Shown piece after piece: positions 1 through 6,137 of a DNA stretch of 7,192 bases; positions within the stretch are counted from its first letter, which is position 1, and the number at the start of each line of letters is the position of its first letter. The DNA comes from Coriobacteriia bacterium (GTDB taxonomy: Bacteria > Actinomycetota > Coriobacteriia > Anaerosomatales > SLCP01), in contig SKKZ01000221.1 of NCBI GenBank assembly GCA_007123455.1, positions 1-7,192 of the forward strand, read 5' to 3'. The notes beneath the pieces were generated by a model. That model made no database searches. It saw only the letters and a program-made list of their open reading frames with translations, and was not told the origin of the DNA. The position numbers and the translations under genes are program-made.

Positions 1-617
1 AGTTCGACCCAGCACGCCCGCGGGTCAGCGTCTTTGGGCTTGCCGACCGAGCCGGAGTTCACGTAGTGGACGAGGGGAGCCGCGGGGTCGTCGGGCTCTG
101 CCCGAAACGATCGGTGGTAGGGCACGTGCACGTGTCCGCAGCACACCACGTCGGCATCCGCTTCGCGGGCAAGCCGGGCGAGCTGACCTTCACCGCGGTC
201 GGGCATGAGGTACTCGTTGATGCGACGGGGGCTGCCGTGCGTCAACAATATGCGGACACCGGCCTCTTCGATGCGCATCTCGGTGGGTAGCGAGGAGAGC
301 CATGCGGCGTCATCATCACCGACCGCCTGCTCGGTGAAAGCGTAGCTCGCCGCTCCGTCGGACTTGGCCTTGTCGGTCGCGTAGTAGCAGCCGCACGCAC
401 CGCTGCGGTCTCCCACACCCTGGTCGTAGTTGCCGCGGATGACCGGATCACCGGAAGACCTCACCATCTCGATGACGCCGGTCGGGTCGGGGCCGTAGCC
501 CACGAGGTCGCCAAGGCAGTAGCGCTCTGCGGGACCGACACGTCCGATGTGGTCCAGCACCGCTTCGAGCGCTGTGGTGTTGCTGTGTATGTCCGAGTAG
601 AGCGCGATGCGCCTCAT
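1..617 (-). CDS. Calcineurin-like metallophosphoesterase, 3' end cut by window edge
   Basis: A binuclear-metal phosphoesterase of the YfcE/ApaH-like superfamily, probably a cytosolic phosphodiesterase or phosphatase of unknown substrate. I translated it directly from the reverse strand; 205 codons plus two bases are present. All core blocks are in order: SDIHSN (D9, H11), GDLVGYGPDP (D37), GNYD (N63), THGSP (H127), GHVHVPY (H162, H164) and NSGSVGKP near residue 187. These supply the expected two-metal ligands, so the enzyme should be active. Between GNYD and THGSP lies a Cys-containing insert, GACGCYYATD (73-82), which I associate with a subgroup of these enzymes. The ATG is chosen because GGAGGT lies three bases upstream. 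Family members are about 240 residues, so roughly 35-45 C-terminal residues are missing. It lies 119 bases downstream of mscL on the same strand. The fold is certain; the substrate cannot be told. Confidence 0.93.
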   Translation of the reverse strand, partial: MRRIALYSDIHSNTTALEAVLDHIGRVGPAERYCLGDLVGYGPDPTGVIEMVRSSGDPVIRGNYDQGVGDRSGACGCYYATDKAKSDGAASYAFTEQAVGDDDAAWLSSLPTEMRIEEAGVRILLTHGSPRRINEYLMPDRGEGQLARLAREADADVVCCGHVHVPYHRSFRAEPDDPAAPLVHYVNSGSVGKPKDADPRACWVE

Positions 618-620
618 GTG

Positions 621-626
621 ACCTCC
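621..626 (-). promoter_or_regulatory. Ribosome binding site of the metallophosphoesterase gene
   Basis: GGAGGT on the minus strand, three bases before the ATG. It fixes the start of a gene whose 3' end lies outside the window. The spacing is short but workable. Confidence 0.7.
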
Positions 627-664
627 GGGTCATGCGGGGCCGGATGCACACCCATCATGCACCA

Positions 665-689
665 CGATGAATGGTCTCGGGTTTCATCG
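665..689. other. Inverted repeat between mscL and the metallophosphoesterase gene
   Basis: CGATGAA (665-671) and TTCATCG (683-689) form a perfect 7-bp stem with an 11-base loop, in the 119-base gap after mscL. No T-run follows on the minus strand, so it is not a standard intrinsic terminator. It could be a weak terminator, an operator or chance. I see no convincing -35/-10 pair in this gap. Confidence 0.3.
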
Positions 690-736
690 ATGTTGCATGT
701 GCGTCACGTACGCCGGGCGGCCTCAGGCGATATCCA

Positions 737-1183
737 CTAGGGAGCGACCGGCTCGAGCCCGGACGTGCACGCGGGACAGCGGGTCGCGGACTTCGGCACC
801 GGAGTGAGGCAGAACGGGCAGTCACGCTCTGTCGACTCCTCTGCTACCTCCTCGTTCCTGCGCGTACGGTTGACGGCCTTGATGACCAGGAAGACCGCGA
901 ACGCGACGATGAGGAATTGGATGACCGCGGTGATGAACGCGCCGTACGCGATGATCGGAGCTCCTGCGTCACGCGCTGCGGCCAGCGACGGATATCCGAC
1001 GCCCGACAGGTCGATGAAGAGACTGGAGAAGTCCGTTCTGCCGAGAAGGAACCCTATCGGCGGCATGATCACATCGTCGACGAACGAAGCGACGATGGTT
1101 CCGAACGCACCACCGATAACGATGCCGACGGCAAGGTCGATAACGTTGCCGCGCATGATGAACTCGCGGAACTCCTTGATCAT
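737..1183 (-). CDS. mscL: Large-conductance mechanosensitive channel MscL with C-terminal zinc ribbon
   Basis: MscL forms a homopentameric inner-membrane pore that opens under membrane tension and releases solutes on hypo-osmotic shock. The 148-residue product starts with the family's amphipathic N-terminus (MIKEFREFIMRGNVIDLAVG). TM1 follows at about 16-45 (AVGIVIGGAFGTIVASFVDDVIMP), then a periplasmic loop at about 50-77, then TM2 at about 78-103, then a charged stretch (RTRRNEEVAEESTER). In place of the plain C-terminal helix end there is a CPFC...CPAC ribbon (C122, C125, C136, C139), a likely structural zinc site. E. coli MscL is 136 residues, so the channel is full length plus this tail. 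The frame is open for 18 more codons upstream, but MIKEFREFI is the conserved family start and has a purine-rich GGGGGGTGGAG just before it. The gene lies 98 bases downstream of the HMA-like protein gene on the same strand. Identification is firm; the ribbon's role is unknown. Confidence 0.96.
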   Translation of the reverse strand: MIKEFREFIMRGNVIDLAVGIVIGGAFGTIVASFVDDVIMPPIGFLLGRTDFSSLFIDLSGVGYPSLAAARDAGAPIIAYGAFITAVIQFLIVAFAVFLVIKAVNRTRRNEEVAEESTERDCPFCLTPVPKSATRCPACTSGLEPVAP

Positions 1184-1238
1184 GCTCCACCCCCCGGAGG
1201 AACGAAGACGGTACTGCTCCAAGGGGTGTGTACCCACA

Positions 1239-1269
1239 GGGGACGCCCACCGGCTCAGCGAGCGTCCCC
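1239..1269 (-). terminator. Strong hairpin between the HMA-like gene and mscL, possible terminator or attenuator
   Basis: GGGGACGC (1239-1246) and GCGTCCCC (1262-1269) make a perfect 8-bp GC-rich stem with a 15-base loop. It begins 13 bases beyond the stop codon of the upstream gene. On the minus strand a second small hairpin, GGGT-ACAC-ACCC, follows directly. There is no U-run, so it would be a Rho-assisted or partial terminator, or an mRNA 3'-end stabiliser. It may lower read-through into mscL. Confidence 0.4.
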
Positions 1270-1281
1270 GTGCTCACTTCG

Positions 1282-2577
1282 CTACGGCAGATAGCCGGCC
1301 CGGTGCAGGAGTGCCGCTATCGTTGCCTCGTCGACGGCTGCGGGGTCGTACTGCACCCGGAGGTGCAGCGTCGAGGTGTCCAGGGCGGCATAGGCGACCC
1401 CTGGTACCTGGCGAAGCGCATCGAATATCTTGGCCGCTTCGACCTCCGGCGGGCAGTCGCACAGGATATGGATGTGGAACTCCGACGCGCTGTCCGCGGA
1501 AGCGGTGCTGATACGCTGGCTCACCCACCCGTCCGAGATGTCGGTCACGCCGACCTGACCTTGCTGGCTTCCGAGTATCACCGCAAGCACGACGCCGAGC
1601 AGGATGACGGCCACGGTGATCAGAATGCGCTGAGGCGTCAGCCAGCCGGAAGACGCCGGAACAGACGGCGCGGGCTCCGGGTCCGGCGCGGGCTCCGGGT
1701 CGGTCTCCTGTGGCACGCTTGCCTCAACAGGATCTTCGACGACCACGTCGTCGTCGAAATCGTCATCGTGGGCTATGGCGACGGCCTCGGCTCCTTCGAG
1801 CCCGGCATCCTCCGCCCGAGCCGCTCTCGCACGAGACTGCGTCGCGAAGATCACGAGCGCTCCACCGGCTATGGCAACACCGATCAAGATGATCAGCAGC
1901 GGCGGGACTTCACCGGAAGCCGGCTGGCCCGCACCGGATGCCGGCGCCATCGCGATCTGACGGTACTGCATCGAGTACTCGAGCGGATCGCCTGAGCTCA
2001 CCGGACCGATCTCCTGATAGTAATACGTGAAGCCCTGGGGTCCTTGTGCGGTGAGCGTGTTCTCCGGAAGCTCGGCAGCCTGAGCACTGGGAGGCACGGC
2101 GATCGCCAGCCTGACAGCCTCGATATCGTCCGCAGCCGACACCGCGAAGCCGCCCGACAGGACATCTCCCTCGACCGGACTCACCGAACCCGGGAACGTG
2201 ACTTCGACCTGTCCGACCCGCGACTGCTCGAGCGTGAATACGACGACGCTCACGCCGTCGCGTGACTCGAGAGACGCCTCGACCGGGATGTCCTCCTCGA
2301 TGGTCGTGCCGATGATCTCGCCGGCCCACTGGATTGTCGAGTCCTCCGGCACGGGAAGCACGATCTCGGCCGGAAGCTGCGTACCCTCGGGCAGTTGACC
2401 TGCGACGAGCAGGAGCGGACCGCCCGAACCCTGTGACTCGAGAATGAGCGTGAGGTCGAGATTGTCGAGTGGGGTGGCGACGGCCGCCGCGGGAGCGACC
2501 ACCGCAACGGCCAGCATGACAACCACCATCTTCAACAGCGGTGTGCGCAGGCGCGCAACAGCCGATCGTACGAGCAT
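1282..2577 (-). CDS. Secreted two-span membrane protein with C-terminal heavy-metal-associated-like domain
   Basis: I recognise no named family for the whole 431-residue protein. A signal peptide spans 1-34 (basic start, hydrophobic 16-33, AVA cleavage before T35). Residues 35-223 form a beta-rich extracytoplasmic domain that has no cysteine. TM1 is about 225-246. It is followed by Arg-rich SRARAARAED, which places the next part inside. The cytoplasmic linker (about 247-315) is very acidic (HDDDFDDDVVVED at 270-282) and holds two DPEPAP repeats. TM2 is about 318-336. Residues 366-431 look like the HMA ferredoxin-like fold: FHIHILCDCPPEV, then a helix, VPGV, strands, VQYDP, and AGYLP at the end. 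The usual CxxC metal site is instead C373-D-C375. With this topology the HMA-like domain lies outside the cytoplasm. The start is fixed by GGAGGTGA three bases upstream. Possible roles are metal sensing or metal handling at the cell surface, or assembly of an exported metalloprotein; these are inferences. Confidence 0.85.
   Translation of the reverse strand: MLVRSAVARLRTPLLKMVVVMLAVAVVAPAAAVATPLDNLDLTLILESQGSGGPLLLVAGQLPEGTQLPAEIVLPVPEDSTIQWAGEIIGTTIEEDIPVEASLESRDGVSVVVFTLEQSRVGQVEVTFPGSVSPVEGDVLSGGFAVSAADDIEAVRLAIAVPPSAQAAELPENTLTAQGPQGFTYYYQEIGPVSSGDPLEYSMQYRQIAMAPASGAGQPASGEVPPLLIILIGVAIAGGALVIFATQSRARAARAEDAGLEGAEAVAIAHDDDFDDDVVVEDPVEASVPQETDPEPAPDPEPAPSVPASSGWLTPQRILITVAVILLGVVLAVILGSQQGQVGVTDISDGWVSQRISTASADSASEFHIHILCDCPPEVEAAKIFDALRQVPGVAYAALDTSTLHLRVQYDPAAVDEATIAALLHRAGYLP
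1667..1702. repeat. Two tandem 18-bp units inside the HMA-like protein gene
   Basis: GGCGCGGGCTCCGGGTCC (1667-1684) is repeated at 1685-1702 with one changed base. On the minus strand it encodes DPEPAP twice (residues 293-304) in the acidic, Pro-rich cytoplasmic linker. It is an in-frame unit that could vary in copy number between strains without breaking the gene. Confidence 0.85.
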
Positions 2578-2580
2578 GGT

Positions 2581-2588
2581 TCACCTCC
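2581..2588 (-). promoter_or_regulatory. Strong ribosome binding site of the HMA-like protein gene
   Basis: GGAGGTGA on the minus strand lies three bases before ATG. It is a near-perfect anti-16S match and settles this start over the internal ATG at codon 17. Confidence 0.8.
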
Positions 2589-2618
2589 GGAACGGGGACG
2601 GTCAGAGGAGCCGACCCG

Positions 2619-2642
2619 CGTCGTCGCAGATAGCGGACGACG
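2619..2642 (-). other. Stem-loop in the 5' leader of the HMA-like protein gene
   Basis: In the minus-strand transcript CGTCGTC-C-GC pairs with GCGACGACG: nine base pairs with a single bulged C around a five-base loop, TATCT. It lies about 30 bases upstream of the ribosome binding site. It does not hide that site, so it is more likely an mRNA-stability or protein-binding element than a switch, if it has a function. Confidence 0.4.
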
Positions 2643-2662
2643 GTGGGCACGATATGTCACTA

Positions 2663-2676
2663 TTCGTGGTCACGAA
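2663..2676. promoter_or_regulatory. Palindrome TTCGTG-GT-CACGAA, candidate operator
   Basis: Perfect 6-bp arms around a 2-bp centre, near the middle of the divergent region and 86 bases from the minus-strand start. The symmetry and placement would suit a dimeric repressor such as a TetR/MarR-type regulator, but no regulator gene is in the window. Chance is a real alternative for a site this short. Confidence 0.3.
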
Positions 2677-2763
2677 ACCTCCGAGGGGCTACAAGCGAGA
2701 GACGTGCCGCCTCACACCTGGCCCGCAGGGGGAAAGACACATTCCGTGCAGAATACCATTGAA

Positions 2764-2790
2764 GGGGCGCACGACTGCCGCACTGCGCCC
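2764..2790 (+). other. Stem-loop in the leader of the spermidine-synthase-like gene
   Basis: GGGCGCA (2765-2771) and TGCGCCC (2784-2790) form a perfect 7-bp stem with a 12-base loop. It ends 24 bases before the ATG and leaves the purine-rich GAAAGAGAG free. Confidence 0.35.
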
Positions 2791-2814
2791 GACCCCCGAA
2801 AGAGAGTCTTCACT

Positions 2815-4368
2815 ATGCCACTCTATGTGACCGTCTTCATATGCGGCGCCGCGCTCATGGGCCTCGAACTCGCCGGCGCCCGCATCCTCGCCCCTGCCAT
2901 GGGTAACTCGATATTCGTGTGGGGCAGCGTGATCTCGAGCTTCATGCTCGCGCTGTCGGTCGGCTACTGGCTCGGTGGCATTATCGCCGACCGGTTCGGC
3001 ACGCGGCGCACGCTCGGCGTGGTGATCGCATTGGCCGGTCTGTTCACCGTGGTCTCGCCGCTCGTTGCCGAGGCGGTCCTGCCGGCCACTGCCGAACTCG
3101 GGCCGCGTCTCGGGCCGCTCACGGCCACCACCATCGCCTTTTTCGGTCCGGCGCTGCTGATCGCGATGGTCTCACCGATCGGCGTACGCGCGGCTTCGGC
3201 CAGCGGACTCGGGCACATCGGTCGCTCCGCCGGAAGCCTCTACGCCGTCTCCACCGCCGGCAGTATCGTCGGGACGCTCGGGGCGGCCTTCTGGCTCATC
3301 CCCGCGTTGCAGACAGGGCCGCTCATCGTCGGCATCGGCATGGTGCTCGCGTGCACCGCTCTCATCACCCTGGCGCTTCCCCCGAATCCGCGTCCCGCTC
3401 CGTTGGAGCTCGCCGGAAAGCGATGGACCACTGCGGTCGTGAGTGTCGTCGTGCTCGGTGTGCTTCTCGGCAGCGGTGTGATGACGAGCATCGCCCGCCC
3501 GGGAGATATCGCCGACGACGGGGCTGCAGTGCTCTTCGCGCGCGACACACAGTACCACCGGATACTCGTCACCGAGAAGGACGGCGAGCGCACGCTGCGC
3601 TTCGACCGTTCCCGGCAGACCTCGGTAGATGTGAGCGACCCGACCGTGAGCCGGATCCGCTACCCGGACTATCTGCATCTTGCCTTCGCGCTGAACCCTG
3701 ATGCCGAGCGCATCCTCGTACTCGGACTCGGTGGCGGCGCCCTTCCCGCCCGGATGCTGCGCGACTACCCCGGAGTGCACGTCGACGCGGTCGAGATCGA
3801 TCCCGTCGTGGTGGACGTGGCCGAGCGCTTCTTCGCGCTGCCAGAAGACGAGCGGCTCGATGTCTACGTGGAGGACGCGCGCCGCTACGTGCAGAGGACC
3901 GGTGAGCGCTACGACGTCGTGGTGGTGGACTGCTACCACGCCGACGCGCTCCCCTTCCATCTGACCACACAGGAGTTCTTCACCGAGATCGCCGACGTAC
4001 TCGAACCCGACGGGGTGGTGGCCTACAACATCATCTCGGCAGTCGAAGGGGGTCGCAGCGAGCTGTTTCGCAGCCTCTATCGGACAGCGGGCACCGTCTG
4101 GGACCACCTCTGGGTCTTCCCGGTAGCGCGTGCGGGCGGCCCTGACTCGCTCGACGTGAACCGCAACATCGTGATGCTCGCGACCAACGAACGAGTCGAG
4201 ACGGCCGAGCTGCTCGGGCGCATCGAGTCCGGCGTCGACGGGCATGTGACGGTCGATGGATTCGAGCGCTTCGGAGAGAGCCTCTACACACCGCTCGTGG
4301 AGCTCGGTGACGTCCCGGTGCTCACGGACTCGCACGCCCCTATCGACTCCCTGATACGGGTCAACTGA
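2815..4368 (+). CDS. Membrane-fused spermidine-synthase-like protein
   Basis: A 517-residue fusion. Residues 1-225 carry about seven hydrophobic spans (near 4-24, 33-55, 66-86, 101-122, 146-165, 168-188 and 205-224), in the style of MFS/spermidine-synthase fusions. Residues 240-517 form a SpeE-like Rossmann domain. It has a nucleotide loop VLGLGGGALP (302-311), acidic binder EIDP (327-330), EDARRY (353-358), the active-site region DCYHADALP (372-380), HLTTQEFF (382-389) and the C-terminal block LTDSHAP (503-509). True SpeE enzymes usually have DSTDP at the active site; here the second Asp spacing differs. Aminopropyl transfer to putrescine is therefore doubtful, and no speD lies nearby. The chosen ATG precedes the first membrane span. 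An in-frame GTG at 2704 would add 37 polar residues and is less likely. A weak GAAAGAGAG lies upstream. It is transcribed alone and converges with the next gene over 35 bases. Family assignment is strong; the reaction is unknown. Confidence 0.9.
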   Translation: MPLYVTVFICGAALMGLELAGARILAPAMGNSIFVWGSVISSFMLALSVGYWLGGIIADRFGTRRTLGVVIALAGLFTVVSPLVAEAVLPATAELGPRLGPLTATTIAFFGPALLIAMVSPIGVRAASASGLGHIGRSAGSLYAVSTAGSIVGTLGAAFWLIPALQTGPLIVGIGMVLACTALITLALPPNPRPAPLELAGKRWTTAVVSVVVLGVLLGSGVMTSIARPGDIADDGAAVLFARDTQYHRILVTEKDGERTLRFDRSRQTSVDVSDPTVSRIRYPDYLHLAFALNPDAERILVLGLGGGALPARMLRDYPGVHVDAVEIDPVVVDVAERFFALPEDERLDVYVEDARRYVQRTGERYDVVVVDCYHADALPFHLTTQEFFTEIADVLEPDGVVAYNIISAVEGGRSELFRSLYRTAGTVWDHLWVFPVARAGGPDSLDVNRNIVMLATNERVETAELLGRIESGVDGHVTVDGFERFGESLYTPLVELGDVPVLTDSHAPIDSLIRVN

Positions 4369-4403
4369 GCCCGCCACACCGACAAGGGCCTGCGCTGGAC
4401 GGC

Positions 4404-5075
4404 CTATCCCCCGAGCAGCTCCACGACCTCGTCATCGCTCAAATCGTGAAAATCCCGGTAGTACGAGGCGACCGCGAAGGGCAGACTCTGCTGCTCGATG
4501 AGACAGTACGTCGTGGTGGCTAACGGGGAGATCAACTCGAGTGAGCGGGGTGCGGCCACCGGCACCGCGGCCGTCACCGTGCGTGCCTTGCGCGTTCGGA
4601 CCATGCGCACGGCAGCAAGCATCGTGTACCCGGTAGCGAGGCCATCGTCGACGATCCAGACAGCACGATCCTCCACGTCGGGGAAGGGGAAGCCGCGCGG
4701 ATACGCCCGCGCGCGGCGCTCCACCTCGTGCTGCACCTCTTCGGCCACCCGTGCCACGGTGAGCTCGTCGATGTCGTGCCCCGCAAGCGCGCGCTCGTTG
4801 ACGACGATGGTGCCGTCGAGGGTGACCGCGCCGAAACCCATCTCGGGCGAGGCAGGAATCGGAAGCTTTCGCACGGGCATCGGCACCACCTGCACGCCGA
4901 GCGCCCCGGCAAGCGGAGCTGCGACCGGCACCCCGCCGCGCGGCAACGCGAGCACGACCGCATCACGGTCGGGAACAGGATCGATGAGGCGCACCAGCGC
5001 GTGCCCTGCATCCGTGCGGTCCTCGAACGCGAGGTAGTGCCATCCCACGCGATCGACGACGATCGTGTCAGCCAT
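4404..5075 (-). CDS. Phosphoribosyltransferase of the COG1926 type
   Basis: A cytosolic, 223-residue type I phosphoribosyltransferase-fold protein. The PRPP-binding loop is textbook: VWIVDDGLATGYTM (139-152), with the two acidic residues followed by G-x-A-T-G-x-T. The N-terminal phosphate/PPi loop is LALPRGGVPVA (42-52). VRKLPIP (68-74) followed by GFGAV (80-84) is the usual hallmark of this group. The family has no well-defined substrate; members are often found alone or fused to a dienelactone-hydrolase-like domain, which is absent here. The frame is open to a TTG at 5090, but that codon overlaps the ribosome binding site. I use the ATG with GGAGG eight bases upstream. An out-of-frame ATG four bases earlier would encode only three codons (Met-His-Gly, stop). 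The gene is 66 bases downstream of the activase gene on the same strand, so it may share its transcript, though no functional link is evident. Confidence 0.9.
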   Translation of the reverse strand: MADTIVVDRVGWHYLAFEDRTDAGHALVRLIDPVPDRDAVVLALPRGGVPVAAPLAGALGVQVVPMPVRKLPIPASPEMGFGAVTLDGTIVVNERALAGHDIDELTVARVAEEVQHEVERRARAYPRGFPFPDVEDRAVWIVDDGLATGYTMLAAVRMVRTRKARTVTAAVPVAAPRSLELISPLATTTYCLIEQQSLPFAVASYYRDFHDLSDDEVVELLGG

Positions 5076-5083
5076 GCATATCG

Positions 5084-5088
5084 CCTCC
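5084..5088 (-). promoter_or_regulatory. Ribosome binding site that decides the phosphoribosyltransferase start
   Basis: GGAGG on the minus strand, eight bases before the ATG at 5075. The longer reading from TTG at 5090 would place this site inside the coding region, so that reading is rejected. Confidence 0.75.
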
Positions 5089-5101
5089 AAGGGAGTTGCT
5101 A

Positions 5102-5119
5102 CCCGGTGCAGGGACCGGG
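5102..5119 (-). other. Hairpin between the activase and phosphoribosyltransferase genes
   Basis: CCCGGT (5102-5107) and ACCGGG (5114-5119) form a perfect 6-bp stem with a 6-base loop, 22 bases after the activase stop. No U-run follows, so strong termination is not expected. It could mark a partial transcript end within the cluster. Confidence 0.3.
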
Positions 5120-5141
5120 CGAACAGCGGAGACGCGAACAG

Positions 5142-6137
5142 CTACTCGACTCCGCTCAGTGACGCGTCCGCGGGACACACACGCGCACGCACCCGCTCCA
5201 TTCCCCGGGCGCATCGGTTGCCCCAGCCGTCGAGATACTCGCTCTCGCGGAGCACGATGACGACCTCGCAGTCGTTTGGGCAACCGCCGCACTCATCGCC
5301 GACGGTCTCGAACGCGACGTCGCGCACATCGAAACTGAACGGCGCCTCCTGCCCGCTGTCCCGCGCGACGAGCGCCACGCCGAGCGCGCCCATGAGATGA
5401 CCGTCGTCGTCGACGAATACCTCATGGCCGGTCGCCTCGTGAAACGCCCGCACCACGCCGACGTTCTTGCTCACCCCGCCCTGAAACACGATGGGGGCGA
5501 GCACCTCCTTGCCCTTGCCTACGTTGTTCAGGTAGTTGCCGACGATCGCCGTGCACAGTCCCGCGATGATGTCCTCGAGCTTGTGGCCGATCTGTGCCTT
5601 ATGGACGAGGTCGGATTCGGCGAACACGGTACAGCGCCCGGCGATCTTCGTCGGACGCTTCGAACGCAGTGCATACTCACCGAACTCTTCGACCGGGACA
5701 CCGAGCCGTCGTGCCTGCGACGAGAGGAACGAACCGGTCCCTGCGGCACAGAGCGTGTTCATCGCGTAGTCGACCGGCACGCCGTCGCGCACGATGATGA
5801 TCTTGGAGTCCTGTCCACCGATCTCGAAGATCGTCCGCACGTCGGGATGGCGCGAGAGCGTGCCGACCGCGTGCGCGGTGATCTCGTTCTTGACCACCTG
5901 GGCGCCGAGGACCGCACCGGTGAGCTCGCGGGCCGACCCGGTGGTGCCCACGGCCACGACTTCGACTTCTTCGCTGCCCAACTGCGCTTGAAGCTCGGCG
6001 AGCACGTGCTTTACGGCGCGGACAGGGTTGCCCTCGGTCCACAGATAGGAGCGGGCGAGGACTTCTCCCCCGGGATCGATCACAACGCCTTTGGTCGAGA
6101 TCGAGCCGACGTCCACTCCCAGATACGCCTTACTCAC
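5142..6137 (-). CDS. BadF/BadG/HgdC-type ATPase, 2-hydroxyacyl-CoA dehydratase activator family
   Basis: A 331-residue member of the ASKHA (actin/Hsp70/sugar kinase) fold, cytosolic and expected to act as a homodimer. In characterised relatives ATP binding drives a low-potential electron from a [4Fe-4S] cluster held between the two subunits into a partner protein. The nucleotide motifs are clear: GVDVGSISTKGV (7-18), GTTGSARELTG (64-74) and EIGGQDSK (105-112). The two cysteines that would bind the cluster are in the right contexts: C130 in NTLCAAGTG and C169 in GRCTVFAESD. After the usual core, a C-terminal tail has CGGCPNDC (283-290) plus C309, as in activase-related proteins linked to DUF2229, and could bind another metal or cluster. 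The GTG start overlaps the upstream gene's TGA as GTGA, with AGGAGGGAG nine bases before it. Translational coupling with the DUF2229 partner is likely. The substrate pathway is unknown; no dehydratase A/B pair is seen. Confidence 0.93.
   Translation of the reverse strand: MSKAYLGVDVGSISTKGVVIDPGGEVLARSYLWTEGNPVRAVKHVLAELQAQLGSEEVEVVAVGTTGSARELTGAVLGAQVVKNEITAHAVGTLSRHPDVRTIFEIGGQDSKIIIVRDGVPVDYAMNTLCAAGTGSFLSSQARRLGVPVEEFGEYALRSKRPTKIAGRCTVFAESDLVHKAQIGHKLEDIIAGLCTAIVGNYLNNVGKGKEVLAPIVFQGGVSKNVGVVRAFHEATGHEVFVDDDGHLMGALGVALVARDSGQEAPFSFDVRDVAFETVGDECGGCPNDCEVVIVLRESEYLDGWGNRCARGMERVRARVCPADASLSGVE

Larger units (their letters stand above)
2578..2814. promoter_or_regulatory. Divergent intergenic region between the HMA-like gene and the spermidine-synthase-like gene
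   Basis: These 237 bases must hold the promoters for both outward-facing genes. I see no convincing sigma-70 -35/-10 pair for either. Weak -10-like words are TACCAT (2754-2759, plus strand) and CATATC on the minus strand near 2652-2657. The region contains one palindrome (2663-2676) and two leader stem-loops (2619-2642 and 2764-2790), listed separately. Confidence 0.6.

Noticed and set aside
1184..1237. 18-residue N-terminal extension of MscL
   Set aside because: MscL proteins conservatively begin with the MIKEFREF-type helix, and the purine-rich ribosome binding site lies within the extension.
671..1294. Open 207-codon plus-strand frame over mscL
   Set aside because: It is antisense to an unmistakable MscL and has only low-complexity charged sequence.
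1228..1995. Open 255-codon plus-strand frame over the HMA-like gene
   Set aside because: Arg-rich shadow frame without motifs; the opposite strand has a signal peptide, membrane spans and a strong ribosome binding site.
1910..2650. Open 246-codon minus-strand frame overlapping the HMA-like gene
   Set aside because: Arg/Gly-rich alternate frame of a well-supported gene; no domain seen.
2704..2814. N-terminal 37-residue extension of the spermidine-synthase-like protein from GTG
   Set aside because: It is polar, carries the leader stem-loop, and is followed by an ATG placed exactly ahead of the first membrane span.
3172..4377. Open 401-codon frame antisense to the spermidine-synthase-like gene
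   Set aside because: It mirrors a real gene with full family motifs on the other strand, has a composition typical of shadow frames in GC-rich DNA (His, Arg and Asp rich), and shows no recognisable domain.
4369..4403. Bidirectional terminator between the convergent genes
   Set aside because: Only a 4-bp GGCC match is visible and it runs into coding sequence; there is no credible stem or T-run.
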